A DNA stretch of 64,000 bases from Castellaniella hirudinis_A. GTDB lineage: Bacteria > Pseudomonadota > Gammaproteobacteria > Burkholderiales > Burkholderiaceae_B. Each line of letters begins with the position of its first letter. Position 1 is the first letter of the stretch. This document shows, one piece after another, positions 1-7,943 of the stretch. Below the pieces are notes generated by a model. It saw only the letters and a program-made list of their open reading frames with translations, did not search any database and had not been told where the DNA came from. The position numbers were made by a program, and so were the translations under genes. The stretch spans positions 620,001 to 684,000 of the forward strand of contig NZ_JBLGTV010000001.1 of NCBI RefSeq assembly GCF_047468865.1. The letters run 5' to 3'.

Positions 1-1824
1 GTGGCCATGGTGCTGCTGGCCACGGCGAATGTCCTGTCCGCCCAGCGGACCGTCAAGGCGCTGGTGGGCGAGCAGACCGCCAGTCTGATCAAAAGCAACG
101 CCCGAGAGATCGAAAGCTGGGCGCGCGACAAAAAAGACATCCTGTCCTCGGTGGCGCCGGTGGCCCTGATTCCCGAGCCGGAAACCTATCTGCAGCAGGC
201 GCAGAAATCGGGCCGCTTCATGCAGACCTACATTGCGCTGGCCGGCAGCAAGATACTCAAGAACAACGCGCCCATCAGCCTGCCCGCCGACTACGACCCC
301 GCCACCCGGCCCTGGTACATCGACGCGGTCAAGGCGGGCCAGCCCATCTTGACAGCGCCTTATCAGGATGCCTCGTCCGGCAAGCTGGTGCTGACCGTGG
401 CCACGCCGGTCGACGCCAGCGGCAAGCTGCAGGCGGTGATCGCCGGGGACATCACCCTGGACGATGTCATCGACAGCACCCGCGCCCTGCGCCCCACCGA
501 GCACAGCTTCGCCTACCTGGTGGCGGGCGACGGCAGCATCATCGCCCACCCGGATCCGGCCCTGACCATGAAGCCTGCCACGGATGTGTTTCCCCGCTAC
601 GGCCTGCAGCGCCTGCGGCAACTGGCGGACAACCCGGGCGAACTGGGCGACACCATCATCGCCGGCCCCGTCTACTGGCTGACCGCGCACCCCATCGCCG
701 GCACCGACTGGATGCTGGTAGTGGCGCTGAACCAGGGCGACGTGCTGGCCGGGGTGCGCCAGATGCGCTGGCAGGCCGTGATCACCGGCCTCGTCATGAT
801 CCTGCTGGCGGCCACGGTGCTGACCCTGTTGACCCGCGCCCTGCTGCGCCGCCTGGGCAGCCTGAAGGACGCCCTGCAGGACATTGCCTCCGGCGAAGGC
901 GATCTCACCCGGCGGCTGGATCAGTCCGGCCAGGATGAACTCTCGCAGGTGGGCGCGTCGTTCAACCAGTTCGTGGACAAGATCGCGGGCACCTTGCGCA
1001 GCATCCGCCAGACCACGGACTCCGTTCACGTGGCTTCCGACGAAATCGCGGCGGGCAATACCGATCTGGCCCGGCGCACCGAGGGCAATGCCGCCAGCCT
1101 GCAGGAAACCTCCAGCTCCATGGAAGAACTCTCCAGCACCGTCAAGCAGACCGCCGACGCCGGCAATGCGGCGGTGGCCCTGGCCAACAGCGCCCGCGAT
1201 GCCGCAAACCACGGGGGAGTGCTGATGGGCCAGGTGGTGCACACCATGCAGGGTATGAACGACAACGCCAGCAAAATCGGCGACATCATCGGGGTCATCG
1301 ACAGCATCGCCTTCCAGACCAACATCCTGGCGCTGAACGCGGCCGTCGAAGCCGCCCGCGCGGGCGAACACGGCAAGGGCTTCGCGGTGGTGGCCGCCGA
1401 GGTTCGGGCGCTGGCGCAGCGCAGCGCGCAGTCCGCCCGCGAAATCAAGTCCCTGATCGACACCAATGTGACCCAGGTCGCCCATGGGGGCGAGCAGGTT
1501 CGCCAGGCGGGCGAAGCCATGGAAAAAATCGTGGCCGAAGTCCAGCGCGTGACCGACATCATCAATGAAATCAAGGTGGCCACCAGCGAACAAAGCCAGG
1601 GCATCAGCCAGATCGAGATCGCCGTCCAGCAACTGGACGGCTCGACCCAGCAGAATGCCGCGCTGGTGCAGCAGTCCGCCGCCGCCGCCGACAGCCTGCG
1701 CGATCAGGCGCAGCGCCTGGCGCAGGCTGTCGCGGGGTTCAAGCTGGACGCGCACGAACCTGCGCAGGCGGTTCATCCGGGCGGCAGCGGCCGCCGCCCC
1801 GCCCTGCCCGCGCCGGGCCATTAA
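1..1824 (+). CDS. Methyl-accepting chemotaxis protein, 5' end missing
   Basis: Transmembrane chemoreceptor that would signal to CheA/CheW. The first visible residues are the end of an N-terminal membrane helix, so the true start lies before the window and the GTG at base 1 is probably an internal valine. A Cache-like periplasmic sensor region follows (about residues 20-250). The second membrane helix is near 260-281, then a HAMP linker and a signalling domain. The highly conserved tip motif IAFQTNILALNAAVEAARAG lies near residues 436-455. No C-terminal CheR/CheB-binding pentapeptide is visible. The ligand cannot be inferred from sequence. The family call is secure. Confidence 0.95.
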   Translation: MAMVLLATANVLSAQRTVKALVGEQTASLIKSNAREIESWARDKKDILSSVAPVALIPEPETYLQQAQKSGRFMQTYIALAGSKILKNNAPISLPADYDPATRPWYIDAVKAGQPILTAPYQDASSGKLVLTVATPVDASGKLQAVIAGDITLDDVIDSTRALRPTEHSFAYLVAGDGSIIAHPDPALTMKPATDVFPRYGLQRLRQLADNPGELGDTIIAGPVYWLTAHPIAGTDWMLVVALNQGDVLAGVRQMRWQAVITGLVMILLAATVLTLLTRALLRRLGSLKDALQDIASGEGDLTRRLDQSGQDELSQVGASFNQFVDKIAGTLRSIRQTTDSVHVASDEIAAGNTDLARRTEGNAASLQETSSSMEELSSTVKQTADAGNAAVALANSARDAANHGGVLMGQVVHTMQGMNDNASKIGDIIGVIDSIAFQTNILALNAAVEAARAGEHGKGFAVVAAEVRALAQRSAQSAREIKSLIDTNVTQVAHGGEQVRQAGEAMEKIVAEVQRVTDIINEIKVATSEQSQGISQIEIAVQQLDGSTQQNAALVQQSAAAADSLRDQAQRLAQAVAGFKLDAHEPAQAVHPGGSGRRPALPAPGH

Positions 1825-1846
1825 CCCGATTGACGGGCGGGTTTTT
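1823..1846 (+). terminator. Probable intrinsic terminator of the chemoreceptor gene
   Basis: A 6-bp stem (aacccg / cgggtt) with a 9-base loop overlaps the stop codon and runs into a T5 tract. An alternative 4-bp cccg/cggg pairing is nested inside it. The position at the 3' end of the chemoreceptor gene supports the call, but the stem is short. Confidence 0.5.
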
Positions 1847-1970
1847 GTCGAAAACGGTCATATCGACATAGCCCATCCGTCGTTCTGTTTGCCGGCCGGG
1901 GTTCATAAAATGACCGCATTGCCAGCCAGATCTCCCTGTCTGTGGCGCAACCGATCATTGAGGGGCCCTC

Positions 1971-3233
1971 ATGAGCACTCCCGCACCCACTCGTAAACAC
2001 ACCGTCGTGATTATCGGCGGCGGCACCGGCGGGGCCGCCGTGGCCGCCCGCCTGCGCCGCAACCAGCCGCACCTGGATATCGCCGTGGTCGAGCCGTCCG
2101 CTACCCACGACTACCAGCCCGCCTGGACGCTGGTGGGGGGCGGGGCCTATCGGGCCGAGGACACCCGTCGCGCCTTGCACGATTGCCTGCCCGCCGGGGT
2201 GCGGCACATTGCCCAGCGCGTGCAGCGCCTGTTGCCCGACGAGCGTCAGGTCGAACTGGACGATGGCGCCCTGGTGGCCTACGACTATCTGGTGGTGGCG
2301 GCCGGCATCCAGATCAATTGGGACGCCATCGAGGGCCTGACGGATACGCTGGGCAAAAACGGCGTGACCAGCAACTACCGCTACGACCTGGCCCCTTACA
2401 CCTGGGAACTGGTTCAGCAACTGCGGGGCGGAACCGCCCTTTTCACCCAGCCCGCCGGGGCCGTCAAATGCCCGGGCGCGCCGCAAAAGGCCCTGTACCT
2501 GTCGGCGGATCATTTCCGCCGCCAGGGGGTCAAGCTCGATAGCCTGCAGTTCCGCTCGGCCTGCCCCACCGTGTTCGGGATACCGTTTTACGCCCAGGCG
2601 CTGGACAAGGTCATGGATTCCTATGCGGCGGACACCCATTACGGCAGCAACCTGGTGCAGGTGCGCGGCGAAGAAAAAATCGCCGTGTTCGAATCCACTG
2701 TCGACGGCCAAAAGGTTCGTGAGGAAGTCGCCTTCGACCTGCTGCACGTGGTGCCGCCGCAAAGCGCCCCGGACTTCATCCGCCAAAGCCCCCTGGCCGA
2801 CGCCAACGGCTGGCTGGAAATCGACAAGCACACCCTGCGCCATCCGCGCTACCCCAATGTCTTCGGCCTGGGCGACTGCACGTCCACGCCCAACAGCAAG
2901 ACGGCCGCGGCCATCAAGAGCCAGGCCCCCGTGCTGGCGGGCAACCTGCTCGGCGCCTTGCGCGGGGCCGGCAACGTCGAATCCTATGACGGCTATGCCG
3001 CTTGCCCGCTGACGACCTCTCGGGGCAAGGTGCTGCTGGCCGAATTCACCTACGGCGGCACCATCACGCCCAGTTTCCCGGTGGATCCGCGCGTGCCCCG
3101 CCGTTTCTACTGGTGGCTGAAGCGTTCTTTCCTGCCCTGGTTCTACTGGCATATCCTGATCAAGGGCCGCGGGCTGCCGGTCACGCACAAATCGCGCGAA
3201 TTCTCCGCCGGCGTGCCTTCCGTGCAGCCCTGA
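1971..3233 (+). CDS. Type II sulfide:quinone oxidoreductase-like flavoprotein
   Basis: FAD-dependent membrane-associated enzyme that oxidises sulfide (or a related thiol) and passes electrons to quinone. The 420-residue protein has an N-terminal Rossmann FAD motif (IIGGGTGGAAVAARL, residues 14-28) and a second dinucleotide-type region ending in FGLGDCTSTP (about 298-307). It closely follows the type II pattern of mitochondrial SQOR: VKCPGAPQKALYL carries C167, and DGYAACPL carries C345, corresponding to the redox-active cysteine pair. The hydrophobic aromatic C-terminus (WWLKRSFLPWFYW) fits monotopic membrane binding. Start ATG has a GAGGGG Shine-Dalgarno. No persulfide dioxygenase or rhodanese gene lies nearby, so the physiological partner is not evident. 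Confidence 0.9.
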   Translation: MSTPAPTRKHTVVIIGGGTGGAAVAARLRRNQPHLDIAVVEPSATHDYQPAWTLVGGGAYRAEDTRRALHDCLPAGVRHIAQRVQRLLPDERQVELDDGALVAYDYLVVAAGIQINWDAIEGLTDTLGKNGVTSNYRYDLAPYTWELVQQLRGGTALFTQPAGAVKCPGAPQKALYLSADHFRRQGVKLDSLQFRSACPTVFGIPFYAQALDKVMDSYAADTHYGSNLVQVRGEEKIAVFESTVDGQKVREEVAFDLLHVVPPQSAPDFIRQSPLADANGWLEIDKHTLRHPRYPNVFGLGDCTSTPNSKTAAAIKSQAPVLAGNLLGALRGAGNVESYDGYAACPLTTSRGKVLLAEFTYGGTITPSFPVDPRVPRRFYWWLKRSFLPWFYWHILIKGRGLPVTHKSREFSAGVPSVQP

Positions 3234-3316
3234 GCCCCCTCGTTTCCGGCCCTCCCTCCGCGCCATTTCCGCACGGGGGCCGGGCCGGCGAGATGGCCCG
3301 CGCCGATTCGATCTGC

Positions 3317-3339
3317 TAGGATGACACTTTGTCATCCTA
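3317..3339. promoter_or_regulatory. 23-bp perfect palindrome upstream of the SDR gene
   Basis: Ten-base arms (taggatgaca / tgtcatccta) flank a 3-base centre, ending 22 bases before the SDR start codon. It could be a dimeric repressor operator. It could also be a weak terminator for the preceding SQR gene, since an ATTTCTTTT tract follows, although the stem is AT-rich. No regulator gene is adjacent. Confidence 0.55.
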
Positions 3340-3361
3340 TTTCTTTTCAGCAAGGACATCC

Positions 3362-4114
3362 ATGCCTAAGATTGCTTTGGTCACCGGCGCTTCGGCGGGG
3401 TTCGGGGCGGCGATTTCTCAGCGCCTCGTGGACAACGGCTTCATCGTGGTGGGGGCGGCCCGGCGCCGGGCGCGCCTCGAATCGCTCCAGGCCAGGCTGG
3501 GAGAAAACTTCCACCCCCTGGCCATGGACGTGACGGATGCGGAATCAGTCGAACAAGGCTGCGCCTGGGTCGCGCAGACCTTCGAAAGCATCGACCTGCT
3601 GGTGAACAACGCCGGCCTGGCCCTGGGGGTGGCGCCGGCCCAGCAGGCCGACATGGCCGACTGGGAGCGCATGGTGGCCACCAACATCCTGGGCCTGTCG
3701 CGCCTGGTGCACACGGTCTTGCCGGGCATGGTGGCGCGCAACCGGGGGCATATCATCAATATCGGCTCCACGGCGGGGCAGCACCCCTACCCCGGCGGCA
3801 ATGTCTACGGCGCCACGAAAGCCTTTGTGCAGCAACTCAGCTACAACCTGCGGGCCGATCTGTTCGGCACCCGGGTGCGCGTCACCAACATCGAGCCCGG
3901 CCTGTGTGGAGGCACCGAGTTCTCCAATGTGCGCCTGGGCGACGACCAGCAGGCCGCCGCGGTCTATGAAAACGCCGATCCGCTGACCGCCGATGACGTC
4001 GCGGACGCCGTGGCGTGGGCGGTCACCCGACCCGCCCGGGTCAATATCAACCGCATCGAACTCATGCCGGTGTCGCAGTCTTTCGCGGGCTTGAAAATCC
4101 ACCGCGAACCCTAA
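3362..4114 (+). CDS. SDR-family NADP-dependent dehydrogenase (YdfG-like)
   Basis: Short-chain dehydrogenase/reductase of 250 residues, the usual length for the YdfG group that oxidises 3-hydroxy acids such as L-allo-threonine or 3-hydroxypropionate. It starts MPKIALVTGASAGFG, so the TGxxxGxG cofactor motif is at residues 8-15. NNAG follows, then a catalytic serine in IGSTAG and the YGATK active-site Tyr-Lys. PGLCGGTEFS matches the YdfG substrate loop. I chose the ATG at 3362 because MPKIALVTG is the standard family N-terminus and a purine-rich site (AAGGA) precedes it. An in-frame TTG 33 bases upstream falls inside the palindrome. The substrate is inferred only from the subfamily. Confidence 0.88.
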   Translation: MPKIALVTGASAGFGAAISQRLVDNGFIVVGAARRRARLESLQARLGENFHPLAMDVTDAESVEQGCAWVAQTFESIDLLVNNAGLALGVAPAQQADMADWERMVATNILGLSRLVHTVLPGMVARNRGHIINIGSTAGQHPYPGGNVYGATKAFVQQLSYNLRADLFGTRVRVTNIEPGLCGGTEFSNVRLGDDQQAAAVYENADPLTADDVADAVAWAVTRPARVNINRIELMPVSQSFAGLKIHREP

Positions 4115-4153
4115 GCCGCCACGGCCCGTCAGCCATTGCCCACAGGATATCCG

Positions 4154-4972
4154 ATGACACGCCGTCTTGCTTCCACCGCTTTCCCACTGCCCCGCCCGCT
4201 GCTGGCGATGGCCCTGGCCCTGGCCTTGACGGCCTGCGCCAGCGGCCCCAAGGGCGATCTCTCGTTGGTGCCCGCCCAGCTGGATCAGGAAACCCGCCAG
4301 TCCGGCCTGTTTTCCCAGCCGGTTCAGTGGTCGGGCGAACGCCCGGGCTGCACCGGCGAATGTCCGAAGCTGGTGATCGATTCCCTGGTGTTTCCGGGCC
4401 ATCCGCGCCTGAGCGAACTCGTGGATCACGCCCTGGCGACCATGACCTGGCTGGATCAGGATCGTCCCGCGCCTTACGACACCCTGCGGGACTACCAGGC
4501 GTATTTCTGGAAAACAGCCGCGCCCCGGGACGAAACCAACCTGATCGCCCGCACCCGTTACCGCAACCAGGCCCTGACGGTAATCGAACTGAATGTGGGC
4601 CAATACCAGACCGGCATGGCCCACGGTGTCTCGGGCAACCAGTTCATCAACTGGGACAACCAGGCCGGGCAGGCCCTGACCATCGACCAGCTGCTGCGGC
4701 CCGGGGCGCGGCCCGCTTTTGACGCCGCCCTGCGCACGGTGCATGCCCAATGGGTGCAGGCGCACCGCGATGCCGTGCAGGACCCGGACAACTTCACCCG
4801 CATGTGGCCTTTCGTCAGCAGCGACAACGTCGCCATCACCGATCAGGGGCTGCTGGTCAAGTACCAGTCCTACGAAATCGCGCCCTATGCCTGGGGCCAG
4901 CCCGAATTGCTGATCCCCTATGACCGCCTGAGCGGCGTTTTGCGGCCGCAGTTCCTGCCCCCGCAACCCTGA
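4154..4972 (+). CDS. DUF3298/RsiV-like lipoprotein
   Basis: Predicted outer- or inner-membrane lipoprotein of 272 residues. The N-terminus has basic residues, a hydrophobic stretch and the lipobox LTAC (cysteine near residue 29), so it should be cleaved by signal peptidase II and lipidated. The C-terminal half resembles the DUF3298 (RsiV C-terminal-like) fold, with the segments MAHGVSGNQFINWD, LTIDQLLRPG and the closing IPYDRLSGVL. Its role in Gram-negative bacteria is not established, though RsiV in Bacillus binds lysozyme. The ATG at 4154 is preferred over a TTG 18 bases upstream. It stands alone between the SDR gene and the sulfate operon. Confidence 0.75.
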   Translation: MTRRLASTAFPLPRPLLAMALALALTACASGPKGDLSLVPAQLDQETRQSGLFSQPVQWSGERPGCTGECPKLVIDSLVFPGHPRLSELVDHALATMTWLDQDRPAPYDTLRDYQAYFWKTAAPRDETNLIARTRYRNQALTVIELNVGQYQTGMAHGVSGNQFINWDNQAGQALTIDQLLRPGARPAFDAALRTVHAQWVQAHRDAVQDPDNFTRMWPFVSSDNVAITDQGLLVKYQSYEIAPYAWGQPELLIPYDRLSGVLRPQFLPPQP

Positions 4973-5086
4973 GCAGGCGGCCCTGCGGGTCGCCGATCCC
5001 CGCCAGACACGGCGGGGCGGGAGGTATGGCGGGCGCCGCATACACATATAGCAACGCCGCATTATGTGCCGCATTCATATCGTTGG

Positions 5087-5105
5087 ACAAAACGATTCGT
5101 TTTGT
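5087..5105. promoter_or_regulatory. 19-bp perfect palindrome upstream of the sulfate transport operon
   Basis: Nine-base arms acaaaacga / tcgttttgt flank one central base, 62 bases before the sbp start codon, in the AT-rich part of the 195-bp gap. A plausible -35-like TTGTTC overlaps the right arm and a TTTAAT lies 13-15 bases downstream. Sulfate operons of this type are normally controlled by CysB or Cbl, whose sites are less symmetric. The palindrome therefore suggests an operator, but the protein is unknown. Confidence 0.55.
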
Positions 5106-5167
5106 TCCGCCAAGGAACCCTTTAATCTGATGACTCCATCCCGCGACTCATCACAAGGTTCCTCCGC

Positions 5168-6178
5168 ATGCGATCCCGCTTCCGTTTTCTGTTGTCCCTG
5201 GCGGCTGCCCTCAGCCTGGCGGGCGCCGCGCACGCCGCCGACGTCACGCTGTTGAACGTATCCTACGACCCCACGCGGGAACTGTACCAAGCCTATAACG
5301 CGGCCTTCGCCAAATATTGGCAGGACAAGACCGGCGACTCGGTCACGATCCGCCAATCGCATGGCGGGTCGGGCAAGCAGGCGCGCTCGGTGATCGACGG
5401 CTTGCAGGCCGACGTGGTGACGCTGGCGCTGGCGCCGGACATCGACGCCATCGCCGCGCGCGGCGCGATCCGCGATGACTGGCAGCGGCAACTGCCGCTG
5501 AACAGCGCGCCCTACACGTCCACCATCGTCTTTCTGGTGCGCAAGGGCAACCCCAAGGGCATCCATGACTGGGGCGACCTGATCCAGCCGGGCGTGCAGG
5601 TCATCACGCCCAATCCCAAGACCTCCGGCGGCGCGCGCTGGAACTACCTGGCGGCCTGGGGCTATGCGCTGCGCCAGCCGGGCGGCGACGAGGCCAAGGC
5701 GCGCGCCTTCGTCGGCAAGCTCTATCGTCAGGTGCCGGTGCTGGACTCCGGCGCCCGGGGCTCGACGACGACCTTCGTCGAGCGCGGCATCGGCGACGTG
5801 CTGCTTGCCTGGGAAAACGAAGCCTTCCTGGCGATCAAGGAACTGGGATCCGACAAAGTGGACATCGTCGTGCCGTCGGTCAGCATCCTGGCCGAGCCGC
5901 CCGTGGCCGTGGTGGACAAGGTCGTCGATGCGCGTGGCACGCGCGCGGTGGCCCAGGGCTACCTGGAATACCTGTATTCCGAGGCGGGCCAGGAAATCGC
6001 GGCGCAGCACTACTATCGGCCGACCAGCAAGCCGGTCGCCGAACGGTACGCCAAGCAGTTCCCCAGCCTGTCGCTGTTTTCCGTGACGGACGTGGCGCCA
6101 AGCTGGGCCGACGCCCAGAAAACGCACTTTGCGGATGGCGGCGTATTCGACCAGATCTATCAGCCGAACGCGCAATAA
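5168..6178 (+). CDS. sbp: Periplasmic sulfate-binding protein of the sulfate ABC importer
   Basis: Captures sulfate (and probably thiosulfate) in the periplasm and delivers it to the CysTW permease. The 336-residue product begins with a Sec signal peptide ending AHA before ADVTLLNVSYDPTRELY, the conserved start of mature Sbp/CysP proteins. Further family signatures are SHGGSGKQARSVIDGLQADVVTLAL and TPNPKTSGGARWNYLAAWGYA. It is the first gene of the operon, and cysT starts 4 bases after its stop codon. Sbp and CysP are paralogues. I use sbp because no more specific distinction can be made by eye. Sulfur-limitation control by a CysB-type regulator is expected from the family. Confidence 0.95.
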   Translation: MRSRFRFLLSLAAALSLAGAAHAADVTLLNVSYDPTRELYQAYNAAFAKYWQDKTGDSVTIRQSHGGSGKQARSVIDGLQADVVTLALAPDIDAIAARGAIRDDWQRQLPLNSAPYTSTIVFLVRKGNPKGIHDWGDLIQPGVQVITPNPKTSGGARWNYLAAWGYALRQPGGDEAKARAFVGKLYRQVPVLDSGARGSTTTFVERGIGDVLLAWENEAFLAIKELGSDKVDIVVPSVSILAEPPVAVVDKVVDARGTRAVAQGYLEYLYSEAGQEIAAQHYYRPTSKPVAERYAKQFPSLSLFSVTDVAPSWADAQKTHFADGGVFDQIYQPNAQ

Positions 6179-6182
6179 GACG

Positions 6183-7034
6183 ATGCCCACGATACTTGCG
6201 CAACACGCGTCCGCGCCCCGGGTGCTGCCCGGGCGCAACCTGACTCTGGGGTTGACCCTCAGCTATCTCTGCCTGGTGGTCTTGCTGCCCCTGTCGGCCG
6301 CCTTCCTCACCGCGTCGACCCTGAGCTGGGAGGCTTTCTGGCAAGTCGTCACCGCCCCCCGGGTGCTGGCGTCATACCGCCTGAGCTTCGGCGCCGCGCT
6401 GCTGGCGGCCGCCGTGAACACCGTGTTCGGCGGCATCGTGGCCTGGGTGTTGGTGCGCTACCATTTCCCTGGCCGGCGGCTGATCGACGCCCTGGTGGAT
6501 CTGCCCTTCGCCCTGCCGACGGCCGTGGCCGGGATCGCCCTGACCGCGCTGTACGCGCCCAACGGCTGGCTGGGCGGGCTGCTGGCCCCGTTGGGCGTCC
6601 AGGTGGCTTTCAAGCCGCTGGGCGTGGTGGTGGCGCTGGTCTTCATCGGCCTGCCCTTCGTGGTGCGGACGGTTCAGCCCGTGCTGGAAGACATGGCGTC
6701 CGAATACGAGGAAGCCGCCAGCAGCCTGGGCGCCACACGGGCGCAGGTCTTTGTCCGCGTGGTGTTTCCCACGATCCTGCCCGCCCTGCTGACGGGCTTC
6801 GCCCTGGCGTTCGCCCGCGCCGCGGGCGAATACGGGTCGGTGATCTTCATCGCCGGCAATATGCCCATGGTCTCGGAGATCGCGCCCCTGCTGATCGTCA
6901 CCAAGCTGGAGCAATACGACTACGCGGGCGCCACGGCCATCGCCGTGGTGATGCTGGGGATTTCTTTTCTGCTGCTGCTGGCCATCAACCTGCTGCAGGC
7001 CTGGGTGCGGCGGCGGTCGACCGGCCAGGCCTGA
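6183..7034 (+). CDS. cysT: Sulfate ABC transporter permease CysT (CysU)
   Basis: Inner-membrane permease subunit that forms the channel with CysW. It has 283 residues and about six membrane helices. The EAA loop that docks on the ATPase is visible as EYEEAASSLGATRAQVFVRV. The start at 6183 gives MPTILAQHA and sits 4 bases after the sbp stop. An upstream in-frame start inside sbp would add residues foreign to the family. The gene is translationally close to cysW, 18 bases downstream. Confidence 0.95.
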   Translation: MPTILAQHASAPRVLPGRNLTLGLTLSYLCLVVLLPLSAAFLTASTLSWEAFWQVVTAPRVLASYRLSFGAALLAAAVNTVFGGIVAWVLVRYHFPGRRLIDALVDLPFALPTAVAGIALTALYAPNGWLGGLLAPLGVQVAFKPLGVVVALVFIGLPFVVRTVQPVLEDMASEYEEAASSLGATRAQVFVRVVFPTILPALLTGFALAFARAAGEYGSVIFIAGNMPMVSEIAPLLIVTKLEQYDYAGATAIAVVMLGISFLLLLAINLLQAWVRRRSTGQA

Positions 7035-7052
7035 CATGAGTGTGCTGAATCC

Positions 7053-7943
7053 ATGACTTCCATCGTTCTCGATTCCCTCCCCCGGGCCGCCGGCCTTGCG
7101 CGGCCAGCCGCCGAAGGCCGGCTTGTCCGCCTGGCGCTGATGGGGACGGCGTTCGCTTTCCTGTTCCTGTTCCTGTTCATCCCGCTGGCGGCGGTCTTCC
7201 ACGGCGCCCTGGGCAAAGGGTGGGAAGCCTGCGTGGCCGCCGTCACCGAGCCCGATGCGCGGGCGGCGATCCGCCTGACGCTGATCGCGGCCGGGATCGC
7301 CGTGCCGCTGAACCTGGTGTTCGGCGTCTGCGCCGCCTGGGCCGTCACCCGTTTCCAGTTCAGGGGCAAGAGCCTGCTCATCACCCTGATCGACCTGCCC
7401 TTTTCCGTTTCCCCGGTGATCGCCGGTCTGATCTACGTGCTGATGTTCGGCGCCCAGGGCTGGTTCGGCCCCTGGCTGCAGGCGCACGGCATCCAGATCC
7501 TGTTCGCCGTGCCGGGCATCGTGCTGGCCACGGTTTTCGTCACCGTGCCTTTCGTCGCGCGCGAGCTGATCCCGCTGATGCAGTCGCAGGGCTGCGAGGA
7601 GGAGGAAGCCGCCATCGTGCTGGGCGCTTCGGGCTGGCGCGTCTTCTGGCACGTCACGCTGCCCAACATCCGCTGGGGGCTGTTCTACGGCGTGATCCTG
7701 TGCAACGCGCGCGCCATGGGGGAATTCGGCGCGGTGTCGGTGGTGTCGGGCCACATCCGCGGCCTGACCAACACCTTGCCCCTGCACGTGGAAATTCTTT
7801 ACAACGAATACAACTTCGCGGCCGCCTTTTCAGTGGCGTCGCTGCTGGCGCTGCTGGCCCTGCTGACGCTGGCCTTGAAGTCCCTGGCGGAATGGCGCCT
7901 GCGCGCCCAGGCCGCCCGAACCGCATCGGAGCAATCCTCATGA
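7053..7943 (+). CDS. cysW: Sulfate ABC transporter permease CysW
   Basis: Second permease subunit of the sulfate importer, 296 residues with about six membrane helices. The EAA loop is EEEEAAIVLGASGWRVFWHV, and NARAMGEFGAVSVVSGHIRG is the conserved CysW C-terminal segment. The stop codon overlaps the cysA start (ATGA), indicating translational coupling to the ATPase. It is part of the sbp-cysTWA operon. Confidence 0.95.
   Translation: MTSIVLDSLPRAAGLARPAAEGRLVRLALMGTAFAFLFLFLFIPLAAVFHGALGKGWEACVAAVTEPDARAAIRLTLIAAGIAVPLNLVFGVCAAWAVTRFQFRGKSLLITLIDLPFSVSPVIAGLIYVLMFGAQGWFGPWLQAHGIQILFAVPGIVLATVFVTVPFVARELIPLMQSQGCEEEEAAIVLGASGWRVFWHVTLPNIRWGLFYGVILCNARAMGEFGAVSVVSGHIRGLTNTLPLHVEILYNEYNFAAAFSVASLLALLALLTLALKSLAEWRLRAQAARTASEQSS

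Noticed and set aside
3318..3348. Palindrome before the SDR gene as a confident intrinsic terminator
   Set aside because: The stem has few G-C pairs and the T run is interrupted, so an operator is at least as likely. I left it as regulatory.
7220..7939. Longer upstream start for cysA inside cysW
   Set aside because: The in-frame upstream residues are a shadow of cysW. The ATG at 7940 overlapping the cysW stop gives the normal CysA N-terminus.
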